DNA of 64,000 bases from Lachnospiraceae bacterium (GCA_016281605.1 JAEEJA010000027.1:1-64000), one strand, 5' to 3'; positions 8,731-17,520 are shown, counted from the first letter of the stretch. The notes: generated by a model from the sequence alone, not told the origin. A program made the numbers and translations.

Positions 8731-10209
8731 TTATAGATGTAAAAAATCTATTATATTCAATACAATCATAGAAGCAGCTATGGAAGACACTATCCTGATA
8801 CCAGTTTTTTCGATTTTTTTATAATATGCATACATATTTACACCGTAAATTGTAAAAACTATGATAAGAACTGTAATTAATGAGTGGCTTGTGTCAACAG
8901 CAGCTATACTTGTTGCTTTAAGAAGTCCCAACATAACTGTTAAAAGTAAGCCTGAAACTATTACTTTAATAGATTTTTTTACAAGTGCAAATACTTTTAC
9001 AGTTTCAAGTAAGCTGTAAATATGAAAGAAAAAGAAGAATATAGAGCAGGAAGCAGATATACTTATAGCAAATCCTGAAAGTGCCATACATATTCCTCCA
9101 TATACAGAACCACTTAAATGTTCACCATAGATATATCCGACACCGGTAAGGGTTTTGCAAAGTATAGAACCCGGCAGCACATTTACCACTATAGCAAGCT
9201 GACTGTAAAACTGCTGATCGGATAAAAAATAAGGTACAAAAAGGCCATCTGCTATAGTGAGGTAAGAGTCACCACCGCCAAATGACATCAAGGATGATAG
9301 GATTCCTTTGAGTATAAAGCTTATGGAATCTGAAAAGAAAAATATAATAGCAGGAGCACTTAGTATAATTAAAAACAGCACCCATATAAGTATATCCTTT
9401 AATAATCGATTAGAGTTAAAGGCTTTGTTTTTGTTTTTCTTTTTCTTGTTTTTAGTGTTTTTTTTGTTTGATTTACCGCTTTTAATAATTCCGTAAATAG
9501 CAAAAGCTATAAGAATAACTCTTAAAAGTATAAAAATTATACTAAATGACGAAAGATATGGATTCCCTGTGAAAGCAATAAAAATAGCGGATAATAAAAA
9601 TGTTATAAAAGTATTCTTTTTATTAAACTTACAATTTGTATAAAGAATCGCAAAAAAAGCAAGAAGAAGAGCATCGACTGTTGTCATACAAATTGGTGGT
9701 TTAGCAGATATTCCAAGCATTCCAAACAAATTTTTACCACAGGTAAGTAAGAATACTACTATCATTAAAGACCATATATATATCTTTTTTTTAGAGTTCT
9801 TATATGTTTTAAGTGTACTTACTATATACTTAGATAATAAAAACATAATAAAGGCAACTACACCTAGAGAAGCGTACTGAATTTGCTTCAGTATATCTTC
9901 ACCGAGTCTTCCCATGATATTAAGTACCAGACAGGTTAAAAATGCACCGGGTAATGTCATGCATACGGCAGCAACTATCATTCCTCTGTTTTTACAGCAT
10001 TGTTTACCGGCTCCGGATGCTAGTTCTACCGGAAGAGCTCCGGGTGTAAGTGTAGCTGATACAATATCTTTATTTAACTGGGCTTCTGTTATCAGTTTTT
10101 TATCTTTAACAAGCTCCTGCTCCATAACCGGAATAAGTGCATTACCGCCACCAAAGCCTATACATCCGATTTTCAACATGGAAAGAGCTAATTTACCTAG
10201 TTTACTCAA
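8731..10209 (-). CDS. chrA: Chromate transporter (CHR family), two fused domains
   Basis: A 492-residue membrane protein with two homologous CHR halves. The first half has G-C-I-G-F-G-G-G-N-A-L-I-P and T-P-G-A-L-P near residues 15-60. The second half repeats this as S-F-G-G-G-D-S-Y and V-L-P-G-S in the C-terminal ~190 residues. Between them lies a very basic lysine/asparagine-rich linker (around residues 245-265). The CHR superfamily carries anions such as chromate and possibly sulfate. In many Clostridia the two halves are encoded by adjacent short genes; here they are joined. The gene is alone on the minus strand and converges with the upstream AIM24-like gene. The true substrate cannot be known from sequence. 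Confidence 0.85.
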   Translation of the reverse strand: MSKLGKLALSMLKIGCIGFGGGNALIPVMEQELVKDKKLITEAQLNKDIVSATLTPGALPVELASGAGKQCCKNRGMIVAAVCMTLPGAFLTCLVLNIMGRLGEDILKQIQYASLGVVAFIMFLLSKYIVSTLKTYKNSKKKIYIWSLMIVVFLLTCGKNLFGMLGISAKPPICMTTVDALLLAFFAILYTNCKFNKKNTFITFLLSAIFIAFTGNPYLSSFSIIFILLRVILIAFAIYGIIKSGKSNKKNTKNKKKKNKNKAFNSNRLLKDILIWVLFLIILSAPAIIFFFSDSISFILKGILSSLMSFGGGDSYLTIADGLFVPYFLSDQQFYSQLAIVVNVLPGSILCKTLTGVGYIYGEHLSGSVYGGICMALSGFAISISASCSIFFFFFHIYSLLETVKVFALVKKSIKVIVSGLLLTVMLGLLKATSIAAVDTSHSLITVLIIVFTIYGVNMYAYYKKIEKTGIRIVSSIAASMIVLNIIDFLHL

Positions 10210-10331
10210 TTTAAAACAAAATTTCCTTTCTGGGCTTATCTGACTTCACTTAAGAAGCAAAAAAATTATTTCAAAGCTTTTAAATAATAACAGATTGTAG
10301 TATAATAAACAACAGTTATTTCTATTTTAAC

Positions 10332-10359
10332 TTGATTTATAGGATTTTGGTGATATAAT
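10332..10359 (+). promoter_or_regulatory. Promoter with extended -10 for the sensor cyclase gene
   Basis: TTGATT (10332-10337), a 16-base spacer and TATAAT (10354-10359) preceded by TGA, which forms an extended -10 element. The coding region starts at 10410. Confidence 0.6.
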
Positions 10360-10409
10360 AATATTAATATATGTGAAGCGGTTTAATTAATTGAGATAGG
10401 AGTGGAAAG

Positions 10410-12620
10410 ATGTGTTCATTTTTTTATAACGGATGTGAATTTATACATAGATTAAATTACACATTTGAAAAAGAATCTGGTAATAAGACGGGTATTAAAC
10501 TTTTTTGTGCGATGATGATTATTATCATGGCATCTTTTTTGATGCCTTCTACTATTACTTCATATGCTGCAAATAGGACGGTTGTAAAGGTTGGGTGGCA
10601 TGAAGAACCTTATTTTATAGAAGATAATAGTGGTCGCAGATCAGGTTACTCATATGAGTATCAAAAGAAGGTTGCGGCTTACAATGGTTGGAAATTTGAG
10701 TATGTAAAAGGTTCATGGTCTGAACTTTTCCAGAAGCTAATTGACGGTGAGATTGATCTTATGAGTGATGTTTCATACTCAGATGAAAGAGCAAAAAAGA
10801 TGATATATTCATCTATTCCCATGGGTACAGAGGCTTATTACCTTTATGTTGCTCCTGATAACAATGATATCACTTCTGATGATATATCGTCTCTTAATGG
10901 TAAGAAGGTAGGTGTTACCAAAAACAGTATTCAAAAAGATTATTTCAAAAAGTGGGCAAAGGATCATAATGTTAAGGTTGAAATTATAGATACAGATACT
11001 GTCGATAAAGTATCTATGGATGCGCTTGGTGAAAGGTATGATGCCTTTGTATCACTTGATACTTATGGTTCTCCGGAAAAGTGTAAACCTGTATTCAAGA
11101 TTGGTTCTTCAGACTTTTACTTTGTTTTGAATAAAAACAGAGCTGATCTTTTGGATGAACTGGATGTAGCCTTGAATAAAATTCAGGATGAAAACATGTA
11201 TTATGATCAGGAGTTACATGATAAATATCTTACCAATATAGAATCAAATAGCTTTCTTAATAAGAATGAGATTGAGTGGCTCGATAACCATAAAAAGATA
11301 GTTGTTGGTTATCAGGATAATTATCTTGCATTTTGTGCTAAGGATAAGAATACAGGTGAGCTTACCGGCGCTCTTAAGGATTATCTGGAGTATGTTTCTA
11401 AAGCATTTGAAAACTATGATATAGAATTTGAGACGATTTGCTACCCCACAGCTCAGGATGCTATTGATGCCTTAAAGCTTGGTAAGGTTGATTGTGTTTT
11501 TCCATCTAACTTTACCGATTTTGATGCTGAAGAACAAGGTTTAATTATTTCGCCACCTATTATGTCATCCGAGATGGATGCAGTTATACTAAAGTCTAAG
11601 CAAAGAATATTTTCGGCTAAGAAATATGTAAATGTTGCAGTAAATATGGGTAATTCCAATTATGAAATATTTTTGGCTAATTACTTTCCGGATTGGAAGA
11701 TAAAGTATTATCCGGATACTGCTAAAGGGCTTCAAGGAATTTCAAAAGGTGAAGTGGATTGTGTTTTGATAAGTAGTTTTCGTTACAGTAATATATCTAA
11801 GCTTTGTGATAAATATGATTTAACGACACTAAACACAGGCGTGGATATGAATTACTACTTTGTTATTAATGAGGGAGATGTAAATCTATATTCAATCTTA
11901 GCTAAGATAACAAGGATTGTTCCGGATTCTGTTATTAATTCTTCATTAAATTTTTATTCTACTGAAGAGGTAAAATCTAGCTTTTGGGATATAATTAAAG
12001 AAAATATGTCTTTAATTATAACAATTGTGATTATTATATTGATTATAATTCTATTACTTTTGTTATATATAATATTTGCAAGGAAAAAGATTTATAAAGA
12101 AAAAAAGCTTGTTAAAGACCTAAATAAAAAGGTCTTTGTAGATGCACTTACATCCGTTAGAAACAAGGGTGCTTTTAATGATAATATTAAAAAACTGCAA
12201 GACAGACTAAATTACGGTGAAAACTTTGAGTTTGGTATTGTAATTCTGGATTGTAATGATCTTAAAAAGATAAATGATAAATATGGTCATGACAAGGGTG
12301 ATATATATATCAAAAATGCTTGCCAGCTTATATGTAAAACCTATGCTCACAGTCCTGTATTCAGGATTGGAGGAGATGAATTTGCGGTTATATTATATGA
12401 GAGTGATTTTGATAACAAAGATTCTTTGTTTGAAACATTTGAAAAAAGAAGAAAAGAGATATGTGAAGCCGCTCCTAATAAGTGGGAAGAGGTGAACATA
12501 GCCTCTGGCTGTGAAATATATGATGCTTCTGTACATAATTCTGTTAATGAAGTAGTAAGAAGTGCAGATAAAAAAATGTATGAGAACAAAAAACGTTATA
12601 AAATGTCCGGAAAAGGATAA
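10410..12620 (+). CDS. Diguanylate cyclase with two extracellular solute-binding (SBP family 3) domains
   Basis: A 736-residue sensor. A hydrophobic segment at ~31-52 acts as signal anchor or signal peptide. Two periplasmic-binding-protein-type-II domains follow (about 58-275 and 285-515), each starting with a V-K-V-G-W / I-V-V-G-Y strand as in amino-acid binding proteins. A strong isoleucine/leucine-rich helix at ~530-555 crosses the membrane, and a GGDEF domain ends the protein with D-x-N-D-L-K-K-I-N-D-K-Y-G-H and an intact G-G-D-E-F near 652. The layout parallels BvgS/PBPb-type sensors: small molecules bound outside would control cyclic di-GMP synthesis inside. The ligand is probably an amino acid or similar, by family analogy only. 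AGGAG stands seven bases before the ATG. Confidence 0.88.
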   Translation: MCSFFYNGCEFIHRLNYTFEKESGNKTGIKLFCAMMIIIMASFLMPSTITSYAANRTVVKVGWHEEPYFIEDNSGRRSGYSYEYQKKVAAYNGWKFEYVKGSWSELFQKLIDGEIDLMSDVSYSDERAKKMIYSSIPMGTEAYYLYVAPDNNDITSDDISSLNGKKVGVTKNSIQKDYFKKWAKDHNVKVEIIDTDTVDKVSMDALGERYDAFVSLDTYGSPEKCKPVFKIGSSDFYFVLNKNRADLLDELDVALNKIQDENMYYDQELHDKYLTNIESNSFLNKNEIEWLDNHKKIVVGYQDNYLAFCAKDKNTGELTGALKDYLEYVSKAFENYDIEFETICYPTAQDAIDALKLGKVDCVFPSNFTDFDAEEQGLIISPPIMSSEMDAVILKSKQRIFSAKKYVNVAVNMGNSNYEIFLANYFPDWKIKYYPDTAKGLQGISKGEVDCVLISSFRYSNISKLCDKYDLTTLNTGVDMNYYFVINEGDVNLYSILAKITRIVPDSVINSSLNFYSTEEVKSSFWDIIKENMSLIITIVIIILIIILLLLLYIIFARKKIYKEKKLVKDLNKKVFVDALTSVRNKGAFNDNIKKLQDRLNYGENFEFGIVILDCNDLKKINDKYGHDKGDIYIKNACQLICKTYAHSPVFRIGGDEFAVILYESDFDNKDSLFETFEKRRKEICEAAPNKWEEVNIASGCEIYDASVHNSVNEVVRSADKKMYENKKRYKMSGKG

Positions 12621-12621
12621 T

Positions 12622-12655
12622 AAAAGACCCGATTGAATTTTCGGGTCTTTTATAT
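12622..12655 (+). terminator. Rho-independent terminator after the sensor cyclase
   Basis: AAAAGACCCGA (12622-12632) pairs with TCGGGTCTTTT (12641-12651) across a short loop, with a U-rich 3' side. It separates the cyclase from the lipoprotein gene. Confidence 0.85.
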
Positions 12656-12704
12656 TATAATAATTTAAATTTTGATGATTTTTATGTACGAAAGGAAATG
12701 GATT

Positions 12705-13208
12705 ATGAGAAAATTTAGTTTATTATGTGTATTAGCACTTTGTGTATGTTTTATTGGATGTGGAAAAGATGTTACATCAGATAATTCTAACCAGACATCT
12801 ACAATCCAAAAAGAAAACAGTGATACAAGCGGTCAGATATCAGATGATGCTGATGATAAGGATGTTGATGATAATGATAACGATAACAATGATTCTGACG
12901 ATATAAAAATTGAAGAAAGCATAACAGAAGAGCAAGCACTTTCATCAATTAAAAAGTATTGCCATGAGAGTAATCCTGATTTAGAAGATATTGAAAAGGA
13001 AGGAAAGTATGAAGTTGGTTGGAAGATAGATTCAAGCAGTATTGATCAAATAGTTGTATTATACAGATCTTATACCGGTGCGAAGATTAGATATTATATA
13101 GATACCAAGACAGGTGACACTTATGTTACTGAATTTGCTCCCGGAATATCCGAAGAGGAAGAAAAAACAGATGAAAGTTTTAATGTAAGGGATTATATTG
13201 AAGATTGA
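12705..13208 (+). CDS. Secreted lipoprotein of unknown function
   Basis: A 167-residue protein. An upstream in-frame ATG (12672) exists, but AAAGGA at 12691-12696 fits the ATG at 12705, which gives a proper lipoprotein signal: basic start, hydrophobic core and F-I-G-C-G. The cysteine near residue 20 would be lipid-modified. A low-complexity stretch rich in aspartate, asparagine and serine (about residues 25-70) spaces it from the membrane. A small globular domain follows, with E-E-Q-A-L and Y-Y-I-D-T-K-T-G-D-T-Y patterns resembling PepSY-like or other small beta domains. I cannot assign a function. It is followed within 25 nt by a membrane-protein gene, probably co-transcribed. Confidence 0.72.
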   Translation: MRKFSLLCVLALCVCFIGCGKDVTSDNSNQTSTIQKENSDTSGQISDDADDKDVDDNDNDNNDSDDIKIEESITEEQALSSIKKYCHESNPDLEDIEKEGKYEVGWKIDSSSIDQIVVLYRSYTGAKIRYYIDTKTGDTYVTEFAPGISEEEEKTDESFNVRDYIED

Positions 13209-13231
13209 GAATATTGAAGGTGGAAGAGATA

Positions 13232-14104
13232 ATGAAAATAATTAACAAAATATTTGGTGGAATTAATCTTACTTGGCCGAAACTAATAATTCTTTCGGTT
13301 ATTATGGGTGTATATACGGCAGTTATGGCTATAGTCCCGGCTCTTCATTACACTTCTTTTATTACGATTACGGCGACTTTTGAAGTTTGGATACTGTTTG
13401 GTATATTTATTATCATGAACAGTAAAAGCAACTTAGACTCAGCCCTTAAGTGCTTTGTTTTCTTTCTTATAAGTCAGCCCCTTGTATATCTTATTCAGGT
13501 TCCTTTTGCAAGTATGGGGTGGGACTTATTTCAATATTATAAATATTGGTTTGGCTGGACTGTATTATGCTTTCCTATGGGATTTATAGGATACTGGATG
13601 AAAAAGGATAAGTGGTGGGGGTATCTTATTCTTCTTCCTATGATTCTACTTACAGCGTATGAGTATTTTGATTATTTTTCTGTTTGTTTGTTTTACAGAA
13701 ACAGATATATAATTATAAGCTTGTTCTGTATTGGTGCTATGATTCTTTATCCTATCGCTGTATTTACGAATAAAAAGATAAGAATGACCGGTGTAATTAT
13801 AAGTTGTGTTTTGATTTTAGGTTTAACTGTATTTAATATTATTAATCCTCCTATATACAGTACAGATATTTTGGGTGCGAGTACAGAAAATCAATTAAAT
13901 GATAATTATAAAGTTTCTTTAAGCGATGATTCTTATGGTGATGTTAAAATCAGATATGATGAAGGATTAGAAGATTATCTTGTGCATGTTGATTTTAAGA
14001 AGGCAGGAAAAACCCAGTTTATACTTGAGTCTCCTGATGGTAAGAAAAAAGTTTATGATCTTAATATAAAGAGAGATACATATACTATTTCAGAAGTTAA
14101 ATAG
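13232..14104 (+). CDS. Membrane protein with C-terminal extracytoplasmic domain, unknown function
   Basis: 290 residues when started at the ATG 13232 behind GGTGGAAG; an in-frame TTG at 13205 is less convincing. Six to seven hydrophobic helices cover residues ~15-205. A C-terminal soluble part of about 80 residues follows, with alternating beta-strand character and the sequence G-K-T-Q-F-I-L-E-S-P-D-G-K-K, which suggests an Ig-like or sandwich domain outside the membrane. Tryptophan/tyrosine-rich loops (Y-K-Y-W-F-G-W) are notable. The gene lies between the lipoprotein and the DUF4139 gene with short spacers, suggesting one transcription unit. I do not recognise the family. Confidence 0.6.
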   Translation: MKIINKIFGGINLTWPKLIILSVIMGVYTAVMAIVPALHYTSFITITATFEVWILFGIFIIMNSKSNLDSALKCFVFFLISQPLVYLIQVPFASMGWDLFQYYKYWFGWTVLCFPMGFIGYWMKKDKWWGYLILLPMILLTAYEYFDYFSVCLFYRNRYIIISLFCIGAMILYPIAVFTNKKIRMTGVIISCVLILGLTVFNIINPPIYSTDILGASTENQLNDNYKVSLSDDSYGDVKIRYDEGLEDYLVHVDFKKAGKTQFILESPDGKKKVYDLNIKRDTYTISEVK

Positions 14105-14117
14105 GGAGGAATTACGA

Positions 14118-15674
14118 ATGATTGTAAAAACGCGTGTTACGGAAGTATCTGTTTTTAGGAATAGTGCAACTGTTATAAGAAACGGAGAAGTAGAACTTAA
14201 AGAAGGATTAAATACCGTTTTAATATCAGGAATGACTTTAACTTCAGCATATGACAGCTACAAGCTTAAGTTTCCTGAGCATGTTAGAGCCAATAATATT
14301 CAGATTATAAGTGGAGATATGCATGATAATGAGGAGGGACGTGAATCGCTCCTTATACAAAAAAAGATTGATGAGATTACATATAAAATCGAAACCTGTG
14401 ATATGATGATTGATTTACGTAAGAAAAACGGGGATTTTTCAGCTAGATCAAATATTACGGTAGAAGAGCAGGAGAAAATCATGCAAGCTCTTCCGGAGCA
14501 AATCTTAGAGCTTCATAAGCAAAGGGATGAGCTTGAAAGTGAACGAGAAAAACTAAAAAAGAAGTATGAAAAGCAGGTTGCAGAAGAAACTAACCCCATC
14601 ATTATTGCTGATATTACTGCTAAAGAAGGAGGAGTAGTGCCTTTTATACTTCAATATCAGGAAAAAAACAGTTTCTGGATTCCCAAATATGAGATTATTT
14701 ATAAGGATGATAAAAGTCCTCTTTCTGCGTGCTACAAAGCTCAGATAAAACAATTTTCAGGTGAAGATTGGAAACAGGTAAAAGTTACTCTTTATACCGG
14801 AAATCCTTCTGTTTCAAGTGATCTTCCTGAGTTATCGCCTATTGAGTTATCAATATATGAAATTTCTAAGGCAAAATCATCAAAAGCATCAGGTGCTTTT
14901 ATGGGAAGGGGAGCAATAATGGAAGGCGCTTCTATGTCGGGAGCTTCGGCTCCGGATATGATGATGGCTGCACCTATAGAGATGAATGAGCTTAAAATGG
15001 ATACAGCAACTGTTTCTGAAGAAGAAACTATGAAGGCGTTTTTACTTCCGGGATTAAGAGATGTGCTTAGTGATACGGATGGAAATATAGCTCAATTACA
15101 GGAATTTACTGTTAAAGCGGAGTATCATGTTTTAAGCATTCCTTCTGTTGATAATAAGAGCTACTTAACGGCTGAAGTGGTTGCATCCGATTGGCCGCTG
15201 CCACCTGCAGAGGCATCTGTTTATATAAGAGATACATATGCAGGAACTGTCTATGTTAATTCGGATATGGATATTGACAATATTACATTATCTTTAGGTC
15301 AGGATGAGAGAATTACGGTTATTCGTACTGAAGAACCTAAAAAAACTCAGGATGTATTCTTAAAGAACATAAGAAAGACTACTTCAAAAATTGTTATTAA
15401 GCTTATGAATAACTCTTCTGAAGCTGTAAATGTTTTAGTTAAGGATCAGATACCCGTATCGACTGATAAGACGATAGTTGTGGAGCAAATTAATCTTTCG
15501 GGTGGAGAAGCTGATGAAAAAACCGGTGAAGTTAAGTACACCTGCCTTGCAGAGCCCGGAAACTCAATTACTTATGAGTTAGAGTATAGCGTCTCTTGGC
15601 CTAAAGATAAAAGAATTAATGAACGTAGAAACATGATAAACAGTAGTAAATCCCTCAATTTTAAATCGAGATAA
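14118..15674 (+). CDS. DUF4140/DUF4139 (mucoidy inhibitor A-like) protein
   Basis: A 518-residue protein without signal peptide. The N-terminal ~90 residues form a DUF4140 domain (T-R-V-T-E-V-S-V-F-R-N-S-A-T-V-I-R), followed by a coiled coil rich in E, K and Q (about 85-155). The rest is the DUF4139 beta domain, containing the typical F-W-I-P-K-Y-E-I-I-Y motif, W-K-Q-V-K-V-T-L-Y-T-G-N-P, and the later V-K-D-Q-I-P-V-S strand. A short alanine/methionine/glycine-rich segment (about 255-290) interrupts it. These proteins are related to fungal and bacterial 'mucoidy inhibitor A' entries and have no defined biochemistry. A good GGAGG site lies before the ATG, 14 nt after the previous gene. Confidence 0.82.
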   Translation: MIVKTRVTEVSVFRNSATVIRNGEVELKEGLNTVLISGMTLTSAYDSYKLKFPEHVRANNIQIISGDMHDNEEGRESLLIQKKIDEITYKIETCDMMIDLRKKNGDFSARSNITVEEQEKIMQALPEQILELHKQRDELESEREKLKKKYEKQVAEETNPIIIADITAKEGGVVPFILQYQEKNSFWIPKYEIIYKDDKSPLSACYKAQIKQFSGEDWKQVKVTLYTGNPSVSSDLPELSPIELSIYEISKAKSSKASGAFMGRGAIMEGASMSGASAPDMMMAAPIEMNELKMDTATVSEEETMKAFLLPGLRDVLSDTDGNIAQLQEFTVKAEYHVLSIPSVDNKSYLTAEVVASDWPLPPAEASVYIRDTYAGTVYVNSDMDIDNITLSLGQDERITVIRTEEPKKTQDVFLKNIRKTTSKIVIKLMNNSSEAVNVLVKDQIPVSTDKTIVVEQINLSGGEADEKTGEVKYTCLAEPGNSITYELEYSVSWPKDKRINERRNMINSSKSLNFKSR

Positions 15675-15734
15675 ATCAGGAGCAAAAAAACTTCGAGCGA
15701 CTGACCGGTTCTGATGAGACAAATGGAAGTAAAC

Positions 15735-15763
15735 TTGACAAAACTACCAATCGGTAGTATTAT
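15735..15763 (+). promoter_or_regulatory. Promoter of the TetR/DUF998 operon
   Basis: A consensus TTGACA (15735-15740), a 17-base spacer and TATTAT (15758-15763). The ATG of the TetR gene lies 25 nt downstream. The -10 element is inside the palindromic operator. Confidence 0.8.
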
Positions 15764-15770
15764 ACTACCG
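15744..15770. promoter_or_regulatory. Probable TetR operator
   Basis: CGGTAGTATTATACTACCG (15752-15770) is a perfect 19-bp palindrome apart from its central base. A second CTACC/GGTAG inverted pair (15744-15757) overlaps it on the left. The site covers the -10 element, so binding would block the promoter. Autorepression by the adjacent TetR protein is inferred. Confidence 0.75.
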
Positions 15771-15787
15771 AAAGGCAGGTATTTGAA

Positions 15788-16381
15788 ATGGATAGAAAGA
15801 GTGAAATCATATCCGCTGTTTTGGAACTGGCCTCAGAAAAGGGTCTTGGTTCAGTATCTATGCAACAGATAGCAGATAAGGTTGGTATCACTAAGGCATC
15901 TTTGTACAATCATTATTCATCTAAGGATGAGATTGTGGAGGCGATGTACCATTATCTAAGGGATAATACCAAAAAGAATATTGGTATGGATTCTTTTGAT
16001 GTGGACAAGCTGATAGAGAACCGATCATTGCATGAAATCTTATCGGAAACGGCAGACTCCTACAGAAAAATGTGCATAGAGCCACAGATGCTTATGTTCT
16101 ATAAGATCATTATGGCGGAGAGGTCAATCAATAAATCCGCTGCGGAGATTATGGTTTCAGAAACTAGGACAATGATCAATGCAACCAAAATGCTCTTCTA
16201 TGCATTGCAGGTTAAGGGAAAAGCTCATTTCGAGAATATTGATGCTGCAGCGTTTTCTTTTGCAATGGCTGTTCATTCAATCATAGATTTTGAATGCGAC
16301 CTTATTCACTCCGGTATAGGAAATGATGCGAATATGCTTCAGACCTATATTGATGAGTTCTGTCAAATATACGGAGCGTAG
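15788..16381 (+). CDS. TetR-family transcriptional regulator
   Basis: A 197-residue regulator. Residues 1-50 form the TetR DNA-binding domain, with the helix-turn-helix segment S-M-Q-Q-I-A-D-K-V-G-I-T-K-A-S-L-Y-N-H-Y. The rest is an all-helical ligand-binding and dimerisation domain with no recognised ligand. It is preceded by its own consensus promoter and a palindrome that overlaps the -10 element, the usual pattern of self-repression. The partner DUF998 gene begins 11 nt after its stop codon, and its AGGAG site overlaps this gene's stop region. The pair looks richer in G and C than surrounding genes, which may point to lateral acquisition. Confidence 0.9.
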   Translation: MDRKSEIISAVLELASEKGLGSVSMQQIADKVGITKASLYNHYSSKDEIVEAMYHYLRDNTKKNIGMDSFDVDKLIENRSLHEILSETADSYRKMCIEPQMLMFYKIIMAERSINKSAAEIMVSETRTMINATKMLFYALQVKGKAHFENIDAAAFSFAMAVHSIIDFECDLIHSGIGNDANMLQTYIDEFCQIYGA

Positions 16382-16392
16382 GAGAGACGATT

Positions 16393-17031
16393 ATGGCGAA
16401 CGATCAAACAAAAAAACAAATGTGGGTTTGGACTCTGGTATGCGGGGTGCTTTCGGTAATTTTCTATCTTTTACATGATATTATCGGTGCGGCTCATTAT
16501 CCAGGATATCATTGGATGGAACAGGCGGTAAGTGATTTAACCGCAACAGATGCACCTTCTTTTGCAGTTGCAAGTGGCTATGTGACCGTATACAAGATTT
16601 TTACATGTATATGTTGTGTATGTCTTTCCGTTCTGGTAAGAAATGAGCGAAAGAGTCTGAGAATAGGAATATATCTATTTGCGGTCATGCAAGGTATTTC
16701 TGCTATCGGATATGCACTCTTTCCGCTTACCGGAAGCGGATATGACGGTTCAGTACAGTCCTTTATCCATGTTTATGTGCTGACGGCGCTGGTTGTTCCG
16801 CTGTCGATTGTATCTTTGATTCTGATTGCAATCGGAAGTTTTAAAGGAAAGTATCGTTTACTTGGAATTGTTGCAATCGTTTCGCTTGTTGCTATGTTTT
16901 TCGGGGTGGTCGGAAGTCAGAATGCACCGAAGGAGTATTTTGGAGTTTTTGAAAGGTTCAGTACATACAGTGCAACCATCTATACCGGGGTACTAGCGGT
17001 TTACGGGTTTGCAAAACTGAAGAAAGACTGA
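16393..17031 (+). CDS. DUF998 family membrane protein
   Basis: A 212-residue protein with six hydrophobic helices. The conserved first loop (H-Y-P-G-Y-H-W-M-E-Q-A-V-S-D-L-T-A) and the F-P-L-T-G-S-G segment near the middle identify the DUF998 family. Members are of unknown biochemical role, often linked to TetR regulators as here. Its AGGAG site stands eight bases before the ATG. Codons such as CTG, CCG and GGG are more frequent than in flanking genes. The operon would be expressed when the TetR protein is released by its unknown ligand, so a stress or drug response is possible but not shown. Confidence 0.82.
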   Translation: MANDQTKKQMWVWTLVCGVLSVIFYLLHDIIGAAHYPGYHWMEQAVSDLTATDAPSFAVASGYVTVYKIFTCICCVCLSVLVRNERKSLRIGIYLFAVMQGISAIGYALFPLTGSGYDGSVQSFIHVYVLTALVVPLSIVSLILIAIGSFKGKYRLLGIVAIVSLVAMFFGVVGSQNAPKEYFGVFERFSTYSATIYTGVLAVYGFAKLKKD

Positions 17032-17044
17032 TGTAGAGAAATAA

Positions 17045-17321
17045 TTGAAGAATTTTTGCTCCATTATCGAGAAGTGGAAGCTGACAGAATATGATGTGAA
17101 GGATTCTGGCGGCGGTGAAGGTTCCGTTTCTGGTGAAGGTCAGTATTTCGGATTTGAATATCAGGAAAGGTCCGGGAACTAACTATGACAGGGTTCAGTT
17201 CTGGCCCCCTGGAATATACACGGTTTTGGAAGTGAAAGCTGGTCAGGGTTCTGCGGCTGGATGGGGAAGGCTGAAGAGCGGTATAGGCTGGGTGAGCCTT
17301 GAGTTCTGCCAGAAAGTATAA
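17045..17321 (+). pseudogene. Endolysin remnant with SH3-type cell-wall-binding domain
   Basis: A 69-codon stretch (17115-17321) encodes an SH3b domain typical of clostridial phage or secreted lysozyme-type endolysins: S-I-S-D-L-N-I-R-K-G-P-G-T-N-Y, then E-V-K-A-G-Q-G-S and A-G-W-G-R-L-K-S-G-I-G-W-V-S-L. The codons just upstream, read in another frame from 17045, give E-K-W-K-L-T-E-Y-D-V-K-D-S-G-G-G, which looks like the linker before such a domain. A stop and a frameshift separate the two parts, and there is no catalytic domain. This is therefore the decayed 3' end of an endolysin gene, probably from a lost prophage, and its terminator (17327-17372) survives. Confidence 0.7.
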
Positions 17322-17326
17322 GAATA

Positions 17327-17372
17327 GCGGCTGATGGAGAGTAATTTCATTTCTATGTCAGCCGCCTTTTTA
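17327..17372 (+). terminator. Terminator of the endolysin remnant
   Basis: GCGGCTGA (17327-17334) pairs with TCAGCCGC (17358-17365), followed by a C and a run of five T residues. The 23-base loop is long but the stem is GC-rich. Confidence 0.7.
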
Positions 17373-17436
17373 TTGGCTTAGAATATCCTGCAGGGAGTCG
17401 AATTGTAAGATAGTTTTTTCGTGACAGGAGAATTAT

Positions 17437-17520
17437 ATGATTAAGATACTTTTCGTCTGCCACGGCAATAAACTTACAACTCTCGAAAAGTCTCGATTTA
17501 TAGGTGTTTGTAGCATTTAG
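17437..17520 (+). pseudogene. Severed 5' end of a low-molecular-weight phosphatase gene
   Basis: An AGGAG site precedes an ATG and the codons M-I-K-I-L-F-V-C-H-G-N, identical at the protein level to the start of the intact phosphatase at 19289. After the N the similarity stops abruptly (next codons K-L-T-T-L-E-K) and the frame ends at TAG 17518-17520. The catalytic C-x5-R loop is cut in the middle. DNA identity to 19290-19322 is 29 of 33 bases, including a 16-base exact block. This is best read as the left half of a gene split by an insertion, alternatively as a partial duplication. Confidence 0.7.
17455..17470 (+). repeat. Left copy of a 16-bp direct repeat (putative attachment core)
   Basis: GTCTGCCACGGCAATA occurs here and again at 19307-19322. 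In both places it encodes the V-C-H-G-N part of a phosphatase active-site loop, and it bounds the segment that carries the ATPase gene. See findings. Confidence 0.55.

Noticed and set aside
17380-17420. GAGTCGAATT as a possible tRNA T-arm
   Set aside because: No cloverleaf arms or acceptor stem can be built around it.
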